NCBI RefSeq assembly: GCF_014656095.1
Contig: NZ_BNBT01000039.1
Location: 1 to 60,393, forward strand
DNA: 60,393 nucleotides
DNA from: Streptomyces longispororuber
GTDB taxonomy: Bacteria; Actinomycetota; Actinomycetes; Streptomycetales; Streptomycetaceae
Reading direction: 5' to 3'
The translations under genes and the position numbers were made by a program. Shown here in pieces: positions 43,309-52,139 of the stretch; positions within the stretch are counted from its first letter, which is position 1; each line of letters begins with the position of its first letter. Under the pieces are notes generated by a model. The model was not told the origin of the DNA. It did no database searches and was given only the letters and a program-made list of their open reading frames with translations.

Positions 43309-43336
43309 GGCCGGTGGCCGGTGGCCGGTGGCCGGT
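43309..43336. repeat. GGCCGGT heptamer, four tandem copies
   Basis: Four perfect 7-bp copies occur between the MFS stop and the convergent VOC gene, with more GGCGACC/GGCCGAC variants after. The bases are self-complementary in part, so a weak hairpin is possible. Confidence 0.6.
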
Positions 43337-43413
43337 GACTGGCGACCGGCGGCCGACGGCCGACGTGCCGTCCTGGAAGCTCTTTCGCGCGGGGAAGGGG
43401 CGGGCGGCGGGGA

Positions 43414-43944
43414 TCAGCGCCAGTGGTTGTTGCTGGTGTGGTCGCCGGCGAGCCAGCGGGCGAGGTCGGCGTGCGCCGTGGTGCGCCGCTCGGCGTCGAT
43501 CTTCTCCACGTCGGGGTGGTCGACGGCGAACTCCAGGAGCAGACCGTTGGGGTCCGTGATGTACAGCGAGACGCAGAACCCGTGGTCGATCACGTGGGCG
43601 TTCGTCTCCGCGTGGCCGGCCGCGGTGACGCGCTCGCGCAGGGCTTCCTGGGCCTCCGCCTCGACCTTGAAGGCGATGTGGCGCACGGGGGTGGGACTGC
43701 TGTCGGTCCTGAACTCCTCCTGGTCCTCGGGGTCCGCGAACTGGAAGAAGGCGAGCGCGCTGCCGTCGGCCAGGCCGTAGAGGGTGTGGCTGTACGCGCG
43801 CTCGGTCCCGGACAACACCTCGCGCTCGGTCCACGTGGCCACCAGGGGCAGGCCGAGCACGTCCTCGTAGAAGCGCCGATTGGCTTCCTGGTCGTCGGTG
43901 ATCCAGGCGTGGTGGTGGAAGCGGAGTGGCAGGGTCTGGCTCAT
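43414..43944 (-). CDS. VOC-superfamily (glyoxalase/dioxygenase-like) protein
   Basis: The 176-aa protein has two beta-alpha-beta-beta-beta modules: RFHHHAWITDDQEANRRFYEDVLGLPLV and PVRHIAFKVEAEAQEALRERV, with metal-ligand candidates His in HHHAW, His in RHIAF and Glu in GLLLEFAVDHP. This is a single-chain VOC metalloprotein; members are glyoxalases, extradiol dioxygenases and drug-binding resistance proteins. It is convergent with the MFS exporter. Reaction unknown. Upstream (44041 on) is a relatively A/T-rich motif that could control it. Confidence 0.88.
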   Translation of the reverse strand: MSQTLPLRFHHHAWITDDQEANRRFYEDVLGLPLVATWTEREVLSGTERAYSHTLYGLADGSALAFFQFADPEDQEEFRTDSSPTPVRHIAFKVEAEAQEALRERVTAAGHAETNAHVIDHGFCVSLYITDPNGLLLEFAVDHPDVEKIDAERRTTAHADLARWLAGDHTSNNHWR

Positions 43945-44040
43945 GTCGGGTCATCTCCCTTGAGGGGACGGGGCGTTGGGTCGAGGGCCTGGGGGGCCGC
44001 CGACCTTCGGTGCCTTCCGTGCCAGCATGCCGCTCACATA

Positions 44041-44330
44041 GGTTGAATGTTAAATCACATCGAGCCATTGTGGGTGCGCGCCGGGACGCGAATGGCGCGT
44101 CGGTCGGCCGACGTGGGCGGCGTCGAGCGGCCGGCATCCACCGGGGCGGTGCCCGGGGCTTCGCCCGCGCCCGGGCGGTCCTTCTCCCGCGCGAGTGCGG
44201 CCTGGGAGGTGTGGGGGCTCCGGCCTGGCTCGATGCCGTACTGGCCTGACCTGTTCGCGTGGGCCGACCGCCGGATGGCCGATGGGGGCAGGGTGTGCGG
44301 GCGGTGGCGAGAAAAGGTTGAACAGTAATC
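44041..44330. promoter_or_regulatory. two related A/T-rich words upstream of the VOC gene
   Basis: GGTTGAATGTTAAATC (44041-44056) and GGTTGAACAGTAATC (44316-44330) are similar A/T-rich islands in otherwise G/C-rich DNA, in the same orientation 275 bp apart. They may be operator half-sites or promoter elements for the VOC gene. No gene is evident between them. Confidence 0.4.
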
Positions 44331-45334
44331 TACTCGGGGCGGACGGGCGGACGGGCGGACGGGCTCCTGACCGGCGGGCCGCGGGCGCCGCATCCGGCGG
44401 CGGGCCTGCCCGTACGCCGTATCGGATCGGACCGGCCCCAGTCAGGCGGACCAGGACCGCGGCGGCGTAACGTGCCGCGAACACCGCACGCGACCCGGGC
44501 AGACCGAGGTTGGGTAGCTGGGAGGGGATGACACGGGGAAGAGATCATCGGCGAGCGTGACGCGCCACGGCTTCCGAGCCCTTCGCGACGACGCCCGTGG
44601 TGTTTCGCCCCCGTCCCCTGGCCGCCGCATGAATCCCGGCCCCGACCACCACCCCGACCCCGACCGTGCCCCCGGCGCCGCTTCCGAGCCCGGTCCATAG
44701 ACGCCCACTGTTCACAACGGGGCCTGCGCCGTGCTCGCGTCCGGGCGCCGGAGCCTGTCCGGACTGTGACGTCTTGGTGCACAGGCACCAGACCGCACGC
44801 CTGCCTGGTCCAGGTGCACCAGGGCAAGTCGGCACCGGGCGACGATGCCCGGCGGAGCGCCGCGGGCGAGGGTGGACGTCGCGTGCATTCCGCGCGCCTT
44901 CCCTCGTCCAGCGATGTCTGGGGTGACCAGCAGGTGGCGGCATTTCTCTACCGGACCGAGCCGCGCAAGGCGATCGACCTGCTCGACGAGCGCTTCCCGC
45001 AAGGCAACTCACAGGCTGCCGAAGCCCGACGGCAACAACGCCGGCGACAGCAACAACGTCAGCGACGCCAGCGATCGCAGCGACGCCAACGACGGCAACA
45101 ACGCCAACAACGCCAACAACGGCAGCGATCAGGTCACGTCGACCCCCAACCCTTACGCGACCAGAGCCGTCAGCAAGGGCGGCACCATCACCCGCTCCAC
45201 GAACACTTGGCCGCCCCCTATCCTGAACCGCGTGCTGCCACATGTGGACATCGAGGGTCAGGCACTGAACAGGCATGCCCCGGACGCCGCGGTGACGCGG
45301 TTCCCCGTCGGCCGGCACCGGCACTGAGTCGGCC
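44331..45334. other. 1-kb gene-free stretch with AAC/AGC/GAC triplet repeats
   Basis: No ORF here has a convincing start and codon profile. From about 45022 to 45135 the DNA is built of AAC, AGC, GAC and GCC triplets; one plus-strand frame reads as an Asn/Asp/Ser-rich chain (GNNAGDSNNVSDASDRSD). It could be a degraded low-complexity protein or simple-sequence DNA. The two-component system begins just after it. Confidence 0.5.
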
Positions 45335-46690
45335 ATGACGACCACGGCGGAAGGCATCACCTCGCGTGCGCGCGGCACTTGGTGGCGCGAGGCGGCGATC
45401 GCGGCGGCGGCGTTCGCGCTCTGCCTGCTCGGCGGTGCGCTCCAGGACGGCGGCAACACCCTGTCCCCGCCGCCTGCCGCCGCCTACGGCCTCGCCGCGC
45501 TCTCCTGCGCCGTGCTGCCCCTGCGGCACCGGACACCCTTGGCCGCCTTGGCGGTCACGACCGCGAGCGGCCTCCTGGTGCGGCCCCTGGGCCTCCTGCT
45601 GAGCCCGCTCGCCGTGGCACCCGCCGTGGTCACCGCCTACTCCTTCGCGCGCACCGCCCGCACCGAACGGCGCGCGGCCGGCGCGGTGTCGCTCACCTCC
45701 GCGGCCCTGCTGGCCGCTTCCGCCCCCTGGTTCGGGGACCTCTCGTGGCAGGACGCGAGCAGGATGGGAGCGGTGGCCGCGTTCCCTCTGGTGGCGGGCG
45801 TACTCGGGCGCTCGGTCCGGAACCGGCGGGCCTACCTGGACGCCGTCGAGGAACGGGCCCGCCGGGCCGAGCAGGGCCGGGAGAGCGAGGCGCGCCGCCG
45901 AGTGGCCGAGGAACGCGTACGCATCGCCCGCGAGCTGCACGACCTCGTGGCCCACCAGATCACCCTGGCCAACGCGCAGGCCACGGTCGCCGCCCACCTC
46001 TTCGACACCCGCCCGGAGCAGACCCGCAAGAGCCTGCGGGAGCTCGTCGAGACCACCGGCCACGCGCTCGACGAACTCCGGGCCACGGTCGGCCTGTTGC
46101 GCCAGTCCGGGGACACATCCACGCCCGCCGAACCGGCGCCCGGCCTTGACCGGCTCCCCCCGCTAGTCGAGTCGTTCCGCCGCGCGGGACTGGAGGTCTC
46201 GGTGCACCACGAGGGCACGGCCAGGCCACTGCCACCGGGGGTGGACCTCACCGCGTACCGCATCGTCCAGGAGGCCCTGACCAACGTGACCAAACACGCC
46301 GGAACCGGCAGCGCCCGGGTGCGCCTCGCCTGGCACCGCGACCGCGTGACCCTCACCGTCGCCGACGACGGAGGAGACACCCGTCGTACGACGTTGACGC
46401 CGACGCCGACGCCGACGCCCACGACGTCCGCACCGCCGAGCCGTCCGCCCGGCTACGGGCTGATCGGGATGCGGGAACGGGCCGCCGCGGTCGGGGGACA
46501 CCTCTCCGCGGGCAGACGTCCGGAGGGCGGCTTCCTCGTCTCCGCCCACCTCCCGTTCCCGCCCGCCAAGGCAGTACGACGTACGGCGGACGAAACAACG
46601 GCCGGAACGCAGGCGGCCGGGACGCGGGCGGCCGAGGCGGCGGCGAACGAAGGCCGGGCGGGCGGCGCACGGGCAGGGGAGGGGCTGTGA
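45335..46690 (+). CDS. NarL-type sensor histidine kinase (HisKA_3)
   Basis: The 451-aa protein has four to five membrane helices in residues 20-160, a short coiled coil, then the dimerisation/phosphoacceptor box RVRIARELHDLVAHQ with His202. The C-terminal ATPase has EALTNVTKHAG (N box), VADDGGD and GYGLIGMRERAAAVGG (G box). A run of Thr-Pro (about 350-360) encoded by GACGCC hexamers splits the D and G boxes. The Ala/Gly/Thr-rich tail is likely disordered. It overlaps its partner regulator by 4 bp. Signal unknown; the short loops suggest membrane or small-ligand sensing. Confidence 0.93.
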   Translation: MTTTAEGITSRARGTWWREAAIAAAAFALCLLGGALQDGGNTLSPPPAAAYGLAALSCAVLPLRHRTPLAALAVTTASGLLVRPLGLLLSPLAVAPAVVTAYSFARTARTERRAAGAVSLTSAALLAASAPWFGDLSWQDASRMGAVAAFPLVAGVLGRSVRNRRAYLDAVEERARRAEQGRESEARRRVAEERVRIARELHDLVAHQITLANAQATVAAHLFDTRPEQTRKSLRELVETTGHALDELRATVGLLRQSGDTSTPAEPAPGLDRLPPLVESFRRAGLEVSVHHEGTARPLPPGVDLTAYRIVQEALTNVTKHAGTGSARVRLAWHRDRVTLTVADDGGDTRRTTLTPTPTPTPTTSAPPSRPPGYGLIGMRERAAAVGGHLSAGRRPEGGFLVSAHLPFPPAKAVRRTADETTAGTQAAGTRAAEAAANEGRAGGARAGEGL

Positions 46691-47379
46691 CGCTGCGGGT
46701 ACTCCTCGCCGACGACCAGGCCCTGCTGCGCGACGCCTTCCGGATGCTCCTCGACACCGCCGGCGACATCACCGTGGTCGGCGAGGCCGGCGACGGCAGG
46801 GAGGCGGTGCGGCTCACCCGGGAGCTGCGCCCCGACGTGGTGCTCATGGACATCCGCATGCCCGAGGTGGACGGCCTCGCCGCCACGGCGGAGATCTGCG
46901 CGGACCCGGACCTGCGTGCCAGCCGCATCCTGATCCTCACCACGTACGAGACCGACGAGTACGTCGCCCAGGCGCTGCGCGCGGGGGCCGGTGGCTTCAT
47001 CGGCAAGGGCATCGGGGCCGAGGACCTGCTCGACGCCGTGCGGACGATCGCCGGCGGCGACACGCTGCTGTCCCCCGCCGCGACCCGCTCCCTGGTCGCC
47101 CGCTTCCTGGCCACGCCGGACGACGCCCCGCCGCGCCACCCCGAACGGCTCGCCGCGCTGACCCCGCGCGAACGCGAGATGGTGGCCCTGGTCGCGACCG
47201 GCCTGTCCAACCAGGAGATCGCCGAGCGGATGTTCCTCAGCCCCTTCACCGTACGGGCCCATGTGCAGCGCGCCATGACGAAGCTGGAGGCCCGCGACCG
47301 GGCGCACCTCGTCGTCATCGCCTACCAGTCGGGCCTGGCCCACGCCGCCCCCGCCGACGGCGGCAACGGGCCGTCGTAG
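46687..47379 (+). CDS. NarL/FixJ-family response regulator
   Basis: The 230-aa protein has a receiver domain (residues 1-120) with the acidic pair in LLADDQ, phosphoacceptor Asp55 in VVLMDIRMPE, and conserved Thr/Lys in LTTYETD and IGKG. The LuxR-type helix-turn-helix is at about 155-215 (LTPREREMVALVATGLSNQEIAERMFLS). It starts at a GTG in a GTGA overlap with the kinase gene, so the two are translationally coupled and form one two-component system. Targets are unknown. Confidence 0.95.
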   Translation: MTLRVLLADDQALLRDAFRMLLDTAGDITVVGEAGDGREAVRLTRELRPDVVLMDIRMPEVDGLAATAEICADPDLRASRILILTTYETDEYVAQALRAGAGGFIGKGIGAEDLLDAVRTIAGGDTLLSPAATRSLVARFLATPDDAPPRHPERLAALTPREREMVALVATGLSNQEIAERMFLSPFTVRAHVQRAMTKLEARDRAHLVVIAYQSGLAHAAPADGGNGPS

Positions 47380-47441
47380 CAGGCGTGTTGCCCGTACCCG
47401 GGAAGGGCGTGAGCACGGTGAGGATGGCGGGGAACCCGTGC

Positions 47442-48002
47442 ATGATCCAGAATGATCGGATGGTCACGCTGGAGACACCCCGCCTGATCCTCCGCCGCTG
47501 GCGCGAGGAGGACGTCGCGCCCATGGCCGCCGTCAACGCCGACCCTGAGGTCATGCGCTGGATCCGCGACGGCAGCGTCCGCGACGAGCAGCAGACGCGC
47601 GACGGGGTCCGGGCGTGGGAGAGCGAGTGGGAGTCACAGGGCTTCGGCCTGTTCGCCGTGGAGGTCCGGTCCACCGGCGAACTGGCCGGGTTCACCGGCC
47701 TCTCGGTGCCCGGCTACCTGCCGGAGGTGCTGCCGGCGGTCGAGGTCGGCTGGCGGCTGGGACGTGCCCACTGGGGGAGGGGCCTGGCCACCGAGGCCGC
47801 CGCGGCCGCCCTACGGTTCGGGTTCGAGGAGCGAGGGCTGGAGCGGATCGTCAGCATCACGCAAGTGGGCAACGACGCCTCCGAGCGCATCATGACCAAG
47901 CTGGGGATGCGTCCGGACCGCGAGACCGTCAACCCCCACGGCGGTCGGCGCGTACGGGTGTACGCGGTGACGTCGGAGCAGTACGCCATCAGCGCTCGTT
48001 GA
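47442..48002 (+). CDS. GNAT N-acetyltransferase (RimJ/RimL type)
   Basis: The 186-aa protein is RimJ-like: LETPRLILRRWREEDVAPM at the start, VGWRLGRAHWGRGLATEAAAAALRFGFEERGL (acetyl-CoA loop Q/R-G-x-G-x-A variant HWGRGLA) and NDASERIMTKLGM. ATG 47442 (GGGGAA upstream) or ATG 47460 could be the start. Members acetylate protein N-termini, amino groups or antibiotics. It follows the two-component system by 62 bp. Confidence 0.88.
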   Translation: MIQNDRMVTLETPRLILRRWREEDVAPMAAVNADPEVMRWIRDGSVRDEQQTRDGVRAWESEWESQGFGLFAVEVRSTGELAGFTGLSVPGYLPEVLPAVEVGWRLGRAHWGRGLATEAAAAALRFGFEERGLERIVSITQVGNDASERIMTKLGMRPDRETVNPHGGRRVRVYAVTSEQYAISAR

Positions 48003-48196
48003 CGCCGGTCAGGCGGACGATGGCCTCGTAGGTGGTGTGCGGGCAGCGCTTCCGCCGCGCTCGATGCCCGCGGGGCGGGAGGTGTGCCGTCCCGCGCGTC
48101 GACGACGGGCACCGCGGCACCGTGCTGTGGCACATGGGTGGGCGGGCGGCGGGGGAGCGGTGCGAACCGGTCCCGCCGCCGCGCCCGAGGTGTCGT

Positions 48197-49174
48197 TCAG
48201 CGGCCGATGACCTCACGGGCGCGTGCCAGCGCCTCGGCCTGCGTGCGCGTGAGATCGGCCAGTACGGCACGGTCCTGCTCCGGGAGCGTGCGGACGAGCG
48301 CGCGCCGCGCGGCGATGGCGGCCTGCGGCAGGCTCACCTCGAGGGCACACTTCCCGTCCGCCACCGCGACGGCCCGCTCCCGCTGGCGGAACCTGCGCTG
48401 CGGCGATGTCTCACCCTGCCGAGCCTTCGCCGTCCTGCCCGTCTTCCTCGTCCTCTCGAACGCGGCGGCCAGCTCTGCGTGCGCCTTCTCAGGGGAGGCG
48501 AAGGGATGCCCGCGCTCCGCCATGCAGGCGCGCCACCGGGCGAGTGCGGCGACGTAGCTGGGCTGCCGTGGCACCAGGGCGTCGAGGCGGCCGTTGAGCG
48601 CCTGCGGTGTGTAGTACATGCGCGCCCAGGAGACGACGTCCCCCGCGAGCTCGCGGCGCGCCTCCGCGTCGCAGCCGCGTACCCCCACGCGTACCGTCCC
48701 CGTGCCCGTCTCCACCTCCTTCTTCGCATCGGGCGGCCCGGAGAAGGCCAGGTCGAAGCGGCGGCGACGGTCCGCGTCGAGCTCGGTGTAGTACGGCGCG
48801 GACGGCTGGCCGGTGCCGGGCGGCGCGGACGCGATGCCGTAGCCGTACCGCTCGCGGCGCCGCAGGTCGACCAGGGCGGACGCGTCGTCGAACGCCACGG
48901 GCAGCGGCCCCCGTGCGGCGGGGTAGGTGAATCCCGCGCGCGCCATGCAGCGGTGGACCAGCTCGTTCAGGGCCGTGTCCAGGGTCTGCTGGGTCCTGGG
49001 CCAGCCTCCGGACCGGGTGACCATGTCGACCGCTGCCGTACTGGGCCGCCCGGCGGGGCCGGAGGGCCCCGGCCGGGACGCGGCCGGCCCGTCGGGCGTG
49101 GTGGCCGAGCAGCCCGACAGACCGGCCAACGCGGCCACCAGGAGGCACACGGCTCGCGGTGGCCTCGGCGTCAC
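48197..49174 (-). CDS. putative lipoprotein
   Basis: The 325-aa protein has a lipoprotein signal peptide ending in LAGLSGC (lipid-anchored Cys about residue 23), then a Pro/Ser/Gly-rich spacer and a mostly helical, charged domain containing RAGFTYP, RWRACMAERGHPF and KCALEVSLPQA. I do not recognise the domain. The start is GTG 49174, overlapping the stop of the preceding secreted-protein gene as GTGA. It should be anchored outside the membrane. Confidence 0.8.
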   Translation of the reverse strand: MTPRPPRAVCLLVAALAGLSGCSATTPDGPAASRPGPSGPAGRPSTAAVDMVTRSGGWPRTQQTLDTALNELVHRCMARAGFTYPAARGPLPVAFDDASALVDLRRRERYGYGIASAPPGTGQPSAPYYTELDADRRRRFDLAFSGPPDAKKEVETGTGTVRVGVRGCDAEARRELAGDVVSWARMYYTPQALNGRLDALVPRQPSYVAALARWRACMAERGHPFASPEKAHAELAAAFERTRKTGRTAKARQGETSPQRRFRQRERAVAVADGKCALEVSLPQAAIAARRALVRTLPEQDRAVLADLTRTQAEALARAREVIGR

Positions 49175-49617
49175 TTCGGCGTGCACCAGTGGTTCGAGCT
49201 GATGCTGTCGTTGAACGCCGGGTCGTTGTAGCCGACCGGCGGCGCGGCCGCGAAGTTCGGCACCTCGTCGTTCCGGCCCAGGCTGTGGTAGCGGCCGTTG
49301 TAGCCCGCGTCCGTCCAGAAGTAGACGGTGCACCGGCGCCCGCGGTTGGCGATGGAACTGACACAGTCGTTCCAGGTGCCGGTGGAGCACTGGCTCTGCC
49401 GGAAGGCCGTGAAGTTGGGGTTGTCATCGGCGACCCGACCCCGTGCGCCCCCGTAGTTGATGTGCACCCAGAAACACGTGTCACCGGCGGCACACGTGAG
49501 GGCCGCGTCGGCCTCGCCACCGCTCGGCGCGGTGTCGGCCGCGGCCGACGGAACGGTGGCGAGACCACCCAGCACGAGTGCCGCGGACGCCACGGTGACA
49601 CCTACAGTCCTGCGCAT
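49171..49617 (-). CDS. secreted peptidase inhibitor I36-family-like protein
   Basis: The 148-aa protein has a Sec signal peptide (MRRTVGVTVASAALVLGG, Ala-rich cleavage near SAAADT). The mature region has paired Cys and aromatic residues: CAAGDTCFWVHINYGG, NDCVSSIANRG and CTVYFWTDAGYNGRYHSLG, resembling Streptomyces inhibitor I36/beta-gamma-crystallin-like small secreted proteins. The ATG at 49617 is set by an excellent AAGGAGGA site. It is coupled with the downstream lipoprotein gene. Confidence 0.85.
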   Translation of the reverse strand: MRRTVGVTVASAALVLGGLATVPSAAADTAPSGGEADAALTCAAGDTCFWVHINYGGARGRVADDNPNFTAFRQSQCSTGTWNDCVSSIANRGRRCTVYFWTDAGYNGRYHSLGRNDEVPNFAAAPPVGYNDPAFNDSISSNHWCTPK

Positions 49618-49782
49618 GTTTCCTCCTTGGACGATGGGATGGAGCTGCGCTTCCTTCGTGCCGAAAAGAGACTGCTGTACGCGTCGCGCCGACTGGTAGA
49701 AGTGTGCGGCTGGGCGCAAAGACCGCGGTACGAGGGGGTCTCACCGCACGCGTCGCCTGTGCCGTCGCCGGTCGCCCCGCCC

Positions 49783-49829
49783 GGATCGCTCCGCCCGGCT
49801 CCACCGACGCGGATCGCTCCGCCCGGCTC
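49783..49829. repeat. 19-bp direct repeat before the ArsR-like gene
   Basis: GGATCGCTCCGCCCGGCTC occurs at 49783-49801 and 49811-49829 (28-bp period), 30-80 bp upstream of the regulator ATG. It could be a binding site pair or a simple duplication. Confidence 0.6.
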
Positions 49830-49862
49830 GCCGCACTCGGACGAGAACTGCGAGGGAAACGG

Positions 49863-50858
49863 ATGCTCCGGATTCATTTCACCTCCGACGACCTGGCGCG
49901 CGTCCGTTTCGCCGAGGAGCCGGACCCCATGTGGGAGCTGAACATCAGCCTCCACCGCCTGCAGCGCCGGGACGCCTCCGTGCTGTTCGGGCCCTGGCGC
50001 CAACAGGTGGCTCCGCGCCTGCCCGGCACCACCCGGCTGCTCGCCGCCCTGTCCCCGGCCCGCGGCTACACGTGCGACTTCCTCACACCCCAGGCGGGCC
50101 AGGGACTCGCCGCCCAGGTCGAGGCCCTGCGGTCCACCCCGCGGCGGCGGCTCCGCGCCGAGCTGGACGTCTTCCGGCGGCTGCACCCCGACGTCCGGCT
50201 GCCCCCGTGGACGGCGGAGCTGGCGACGGGCTCGGCGCACCTGCTCGGCAGGCTCGCCGACACCGCCCACGCCTACTTCGACACCGGTCTGCGGCCGTAC
50301 TGGTACACCATCCAGGAGGCGGTACGCCATGACGTGATGCTGCGCGCGAGGCACCTGGCCCACGGCGGCTGGGCCGCCGTCCTGGACACCCTGCACGTCT
50401 CCGCGCACTGGCACTACCCGGTCCTCAGCCTGGACTTCCCCGTCGAGCAGGACCTGTGCCTGGGGGGCCGCGGGCTGCTGCTCCAGCCGTCCTTCTTCTG
50501 CCGCTACGGCCCCACCGTCCTCTTCGACCCCAGCCTCGACCCCGTCCTCGTCTACCCCATCGAGCACCGCCCGGGCTGGGAGCGCCCCGGCCACGGCCCG
50601 GCGGCCCGGCGGTCGCTGACCGCGCTCCTCGGCCGGGCCCGGGCGCTGCTGCTCGAAGCCGCGGCCGACGGCACGTTCACCACCACCGAACTGGCCCGGC
50701 ACACCGGCCTCACCCCGTCCAACGCCAGCCGGCACCTGACCGCGCTGCGCGAAGCCGCCCTCATCTCCAGCCGTCGGCACCGCAACACGACGCTGCACAC
50801 GGCCACCACGCTCGGGACGGCACTCCTCGACGGCTGCCGCCCGGCCCTGCCCGCCTGA
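49863..50858 (+). CDS. ArsR/DUF5937-type winged-helix regulator
   Basis: The 331-aa protein starts MLRIHFTSDDLARVRFA (ATG 49863, GAGGGAAA upstream), a hallmark of DUF5937-containing Streptomyces regulators. A long N-terminal domain of unknown fold is followed by an ArsR-like winged helix at about 255-325 (TTTELARHTGLTPSNASRHLTALREAALISSRR). It is divergent from the I36-type gene and convergent with the FAD monooxygenase. Metal-binding Cys of true ArsR are absent, so the ligand is not a metal by sequence. Confidence 0.9.
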   Translation: MLRIHFTSDDLARVRFAEEPDPMWELNISLHRLQRRDASVLFGPWRQQVAPRLPGTTRLLAALSPARGYTCDFLTPQAGQGLAAQVEALRSTPRRRLRAELDVFRRLHPDVRLPPWTAELATGSAHLLGRLADTAHAYFDTGLRPYWYTIQEAVRHDVMLRARHLAHGGWAAVLDTLHVSAHWHYPVLSLDFPVEQDLCLGGRGLLLQPSFFCRYGPTVLFDPSLDPVLVYPIEHRPGWERPGHGPAARRSLTALLGRARALLLEAAADGTFTTTELARHTGLTPSNASRHLTALREAALISSRRHRNTTLHTATTLGTALLDGCRPALPA

Positions 50859-50887
50859 CCCGTTCGCCCGGCGGCCGCCCCGGAGGC

Positions 50888-50910
50888 GTGGGCCGGCCTG
50901 CCCACCGGCC
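50888..50910. terminator. hairpin between convergent genes
   Basis: GGCCGG (50891-50896) can pair with CCGGCC (50905-50910), or GTGGGC (50888-50893) with GCCCAC (50900-50905), in the 66-bp gap between two converging genes. Modest stem; a weak call. Confidence 0.4.
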
Positions 50911-50924
50911 TGAGCGCGACACCC

Positions 50925-52139
50925 TCACGAGGGGATGCCAGGCAGGTCGAGGGCGGTATACGCCGCCCGTACCGGTGCGGAGGGCATGGTGCGGAGGTCA
51001 CGCAGCCTGGTGTTGCGTTGCTCCAGGGCCCGTTCCGTGGTGGGGAAGAGCGTGGCCGCGCCGTTGTCGACCAAGGCCTGGTTCATGGCGACGAACGTAC
51101 GGAGATCACGTTCGTAGGCGGCGAAGGCGGCACGGTGGTCCCGGTGGACGGCCAGGGAGTTGGCGAGCATGTAGGCACCGACGAGCGCGAGGCTCGTGCC
51201 TTGGCCGGTGAGGAACGAAGGGGCGTACGCGGCGTCGCCGAGGAGGGCGACGCGGCCGCGGGACCAGTGGGGCATGCGGATCTGACCGGCCACGTCGAAG
51301 TACGGGTCGGCCGCGCCGCGCAGGGCGTCGACCATGCCAGGGACCTCCCACCCGGCGCCCGCGAAGGCCGCGGCGACCAGGTCCCTCCAGGCGGCGGGGT
51401 TCCGGAGGGCGCCGGACGGCGGTTCCGGCCGGTGGAAGGTCAGGAAGGCGTGCACCTCGTCGTCGCCCCCGACGGCGTAGAGGGCCGCGGCCCTGCCCGG
51501 GGTGTTCCACAGCACGAGTTCGCGGGAGAGCCCGAACGTGTTCGCCATGGTGAAGAGGGCGAAGCAGTGGCCGAGGTACCGGTGGAACCGCCGCTCGGGA
51601 CCGAACACCGACTCCCGGGTGGACGAGTGCATCCCGTCGGCGCCGACCACCAGGTCGAACGTACGCCGCCCCGAACGGCGGAACGTGACGTCCACACCTG
51701 GCCCGGAGGACTGGTCGAGGGTGTCGACGGAGTCGCCGAACAGCACGTCCACGTCGTCGCGGACCACCGCGTGGAGGAGCGCGACCAGATCCCCGCGCCG
51801 CACCTCCAGGTCCTGTCCCTCGGCGCCGCCCACCACGGCACGCGGGCTGAGCGAGGCCACCGCACTGCCGTCGGCGCGCAGGAACGTACAGCGGCGCGAG
51901 GCGATGTGCGCCTCCCGCACACGGGGCAGCAGCCCCATCCGCCGGACCACCTCGGTCGCGGTACCGCGGACGTCGATCGGATACCCGCCGTCGCGCAGGG
52001 CGCCTGCCTTCTCCACCACGGTGACCGTACAGCCGGACCGGTGCAGCCAGTACGCCAGCGCGAGCCCGGCCACCCCCGCCCCGGAGACCAGCACGCGGCG
52101 CCTTCCGGTGGCCCTCGTCGTAGGACGGTCGGCAGTCAT
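50925..52139 (-). CDS. FAD-dependent aromatic monooxygenase (PHBH-like)
   Basis: The 404-aa flavoprotein has VLVSGAGVAGLALAYWLHRSG (ADP-binding GxGxxG, residues about 15-35), the DG motif in VVGADGMHSSTRE and the second FAD motif GRVALLGDAAYAPS. This is the para-hydroxybenzoate hydroxylase/Tet(X)-like group. Such enzymes hydroxylate aromatics or inactivate tetracycline- or rifamycin-type drugs. It is translationally coupled (ATGA) with an upstream MFS exporter gene, so the pair looks like a modification-plus-efflux resistance or catabolic unit. Confidence 0.92.
   Translation of the reverse strand: MTADRPTTRATGRRRVLVSGAGVAGLALAYWLHRSGCTVTVVEKAGALRDGGYPIDVRGTATEVVRRMGLLPRVREAHIASRRCTFLRADGSAVASLSPRAVVGGAEGQDLEVRRGDLVALLHAVVRDDVDVLFGDSVDTLDQSSGPGVDVTFRRSGRRTFDLVVGADGMHSSTRESVFGPERRFHRYLGHCFALFTMANTFGLSRELVLWNTPGRAAALYAVGGDDEVHAFLTFHRPEPPSGALRNPAAWRDLVAAAFAGAGWEVPGMVDALRGAADPYFDVAGQIRMPHWSRGRVALLGDAAYAPSFLTGQGTSLALVGAYMLANSLAVHRDHRAAFAAYERDLRTFVAMNQALVDNGAATLFPTTERALEQRNTRLRDLRTMPSAPVRAAYTALDLPGIPS

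Noticed and set aside
45022..45150. CRISPR-like or direct-repeat array
   Set aside because: Triplet simple sequence without constant-length repeats and spacers.
44545..45459. Minus-strand frame of about 304 aa antisense to the start of the kinase gene
   Set aside because: Low-complexity Val/Ala stretch from triplet DNA and antisense codon pattern; not a credible gene.
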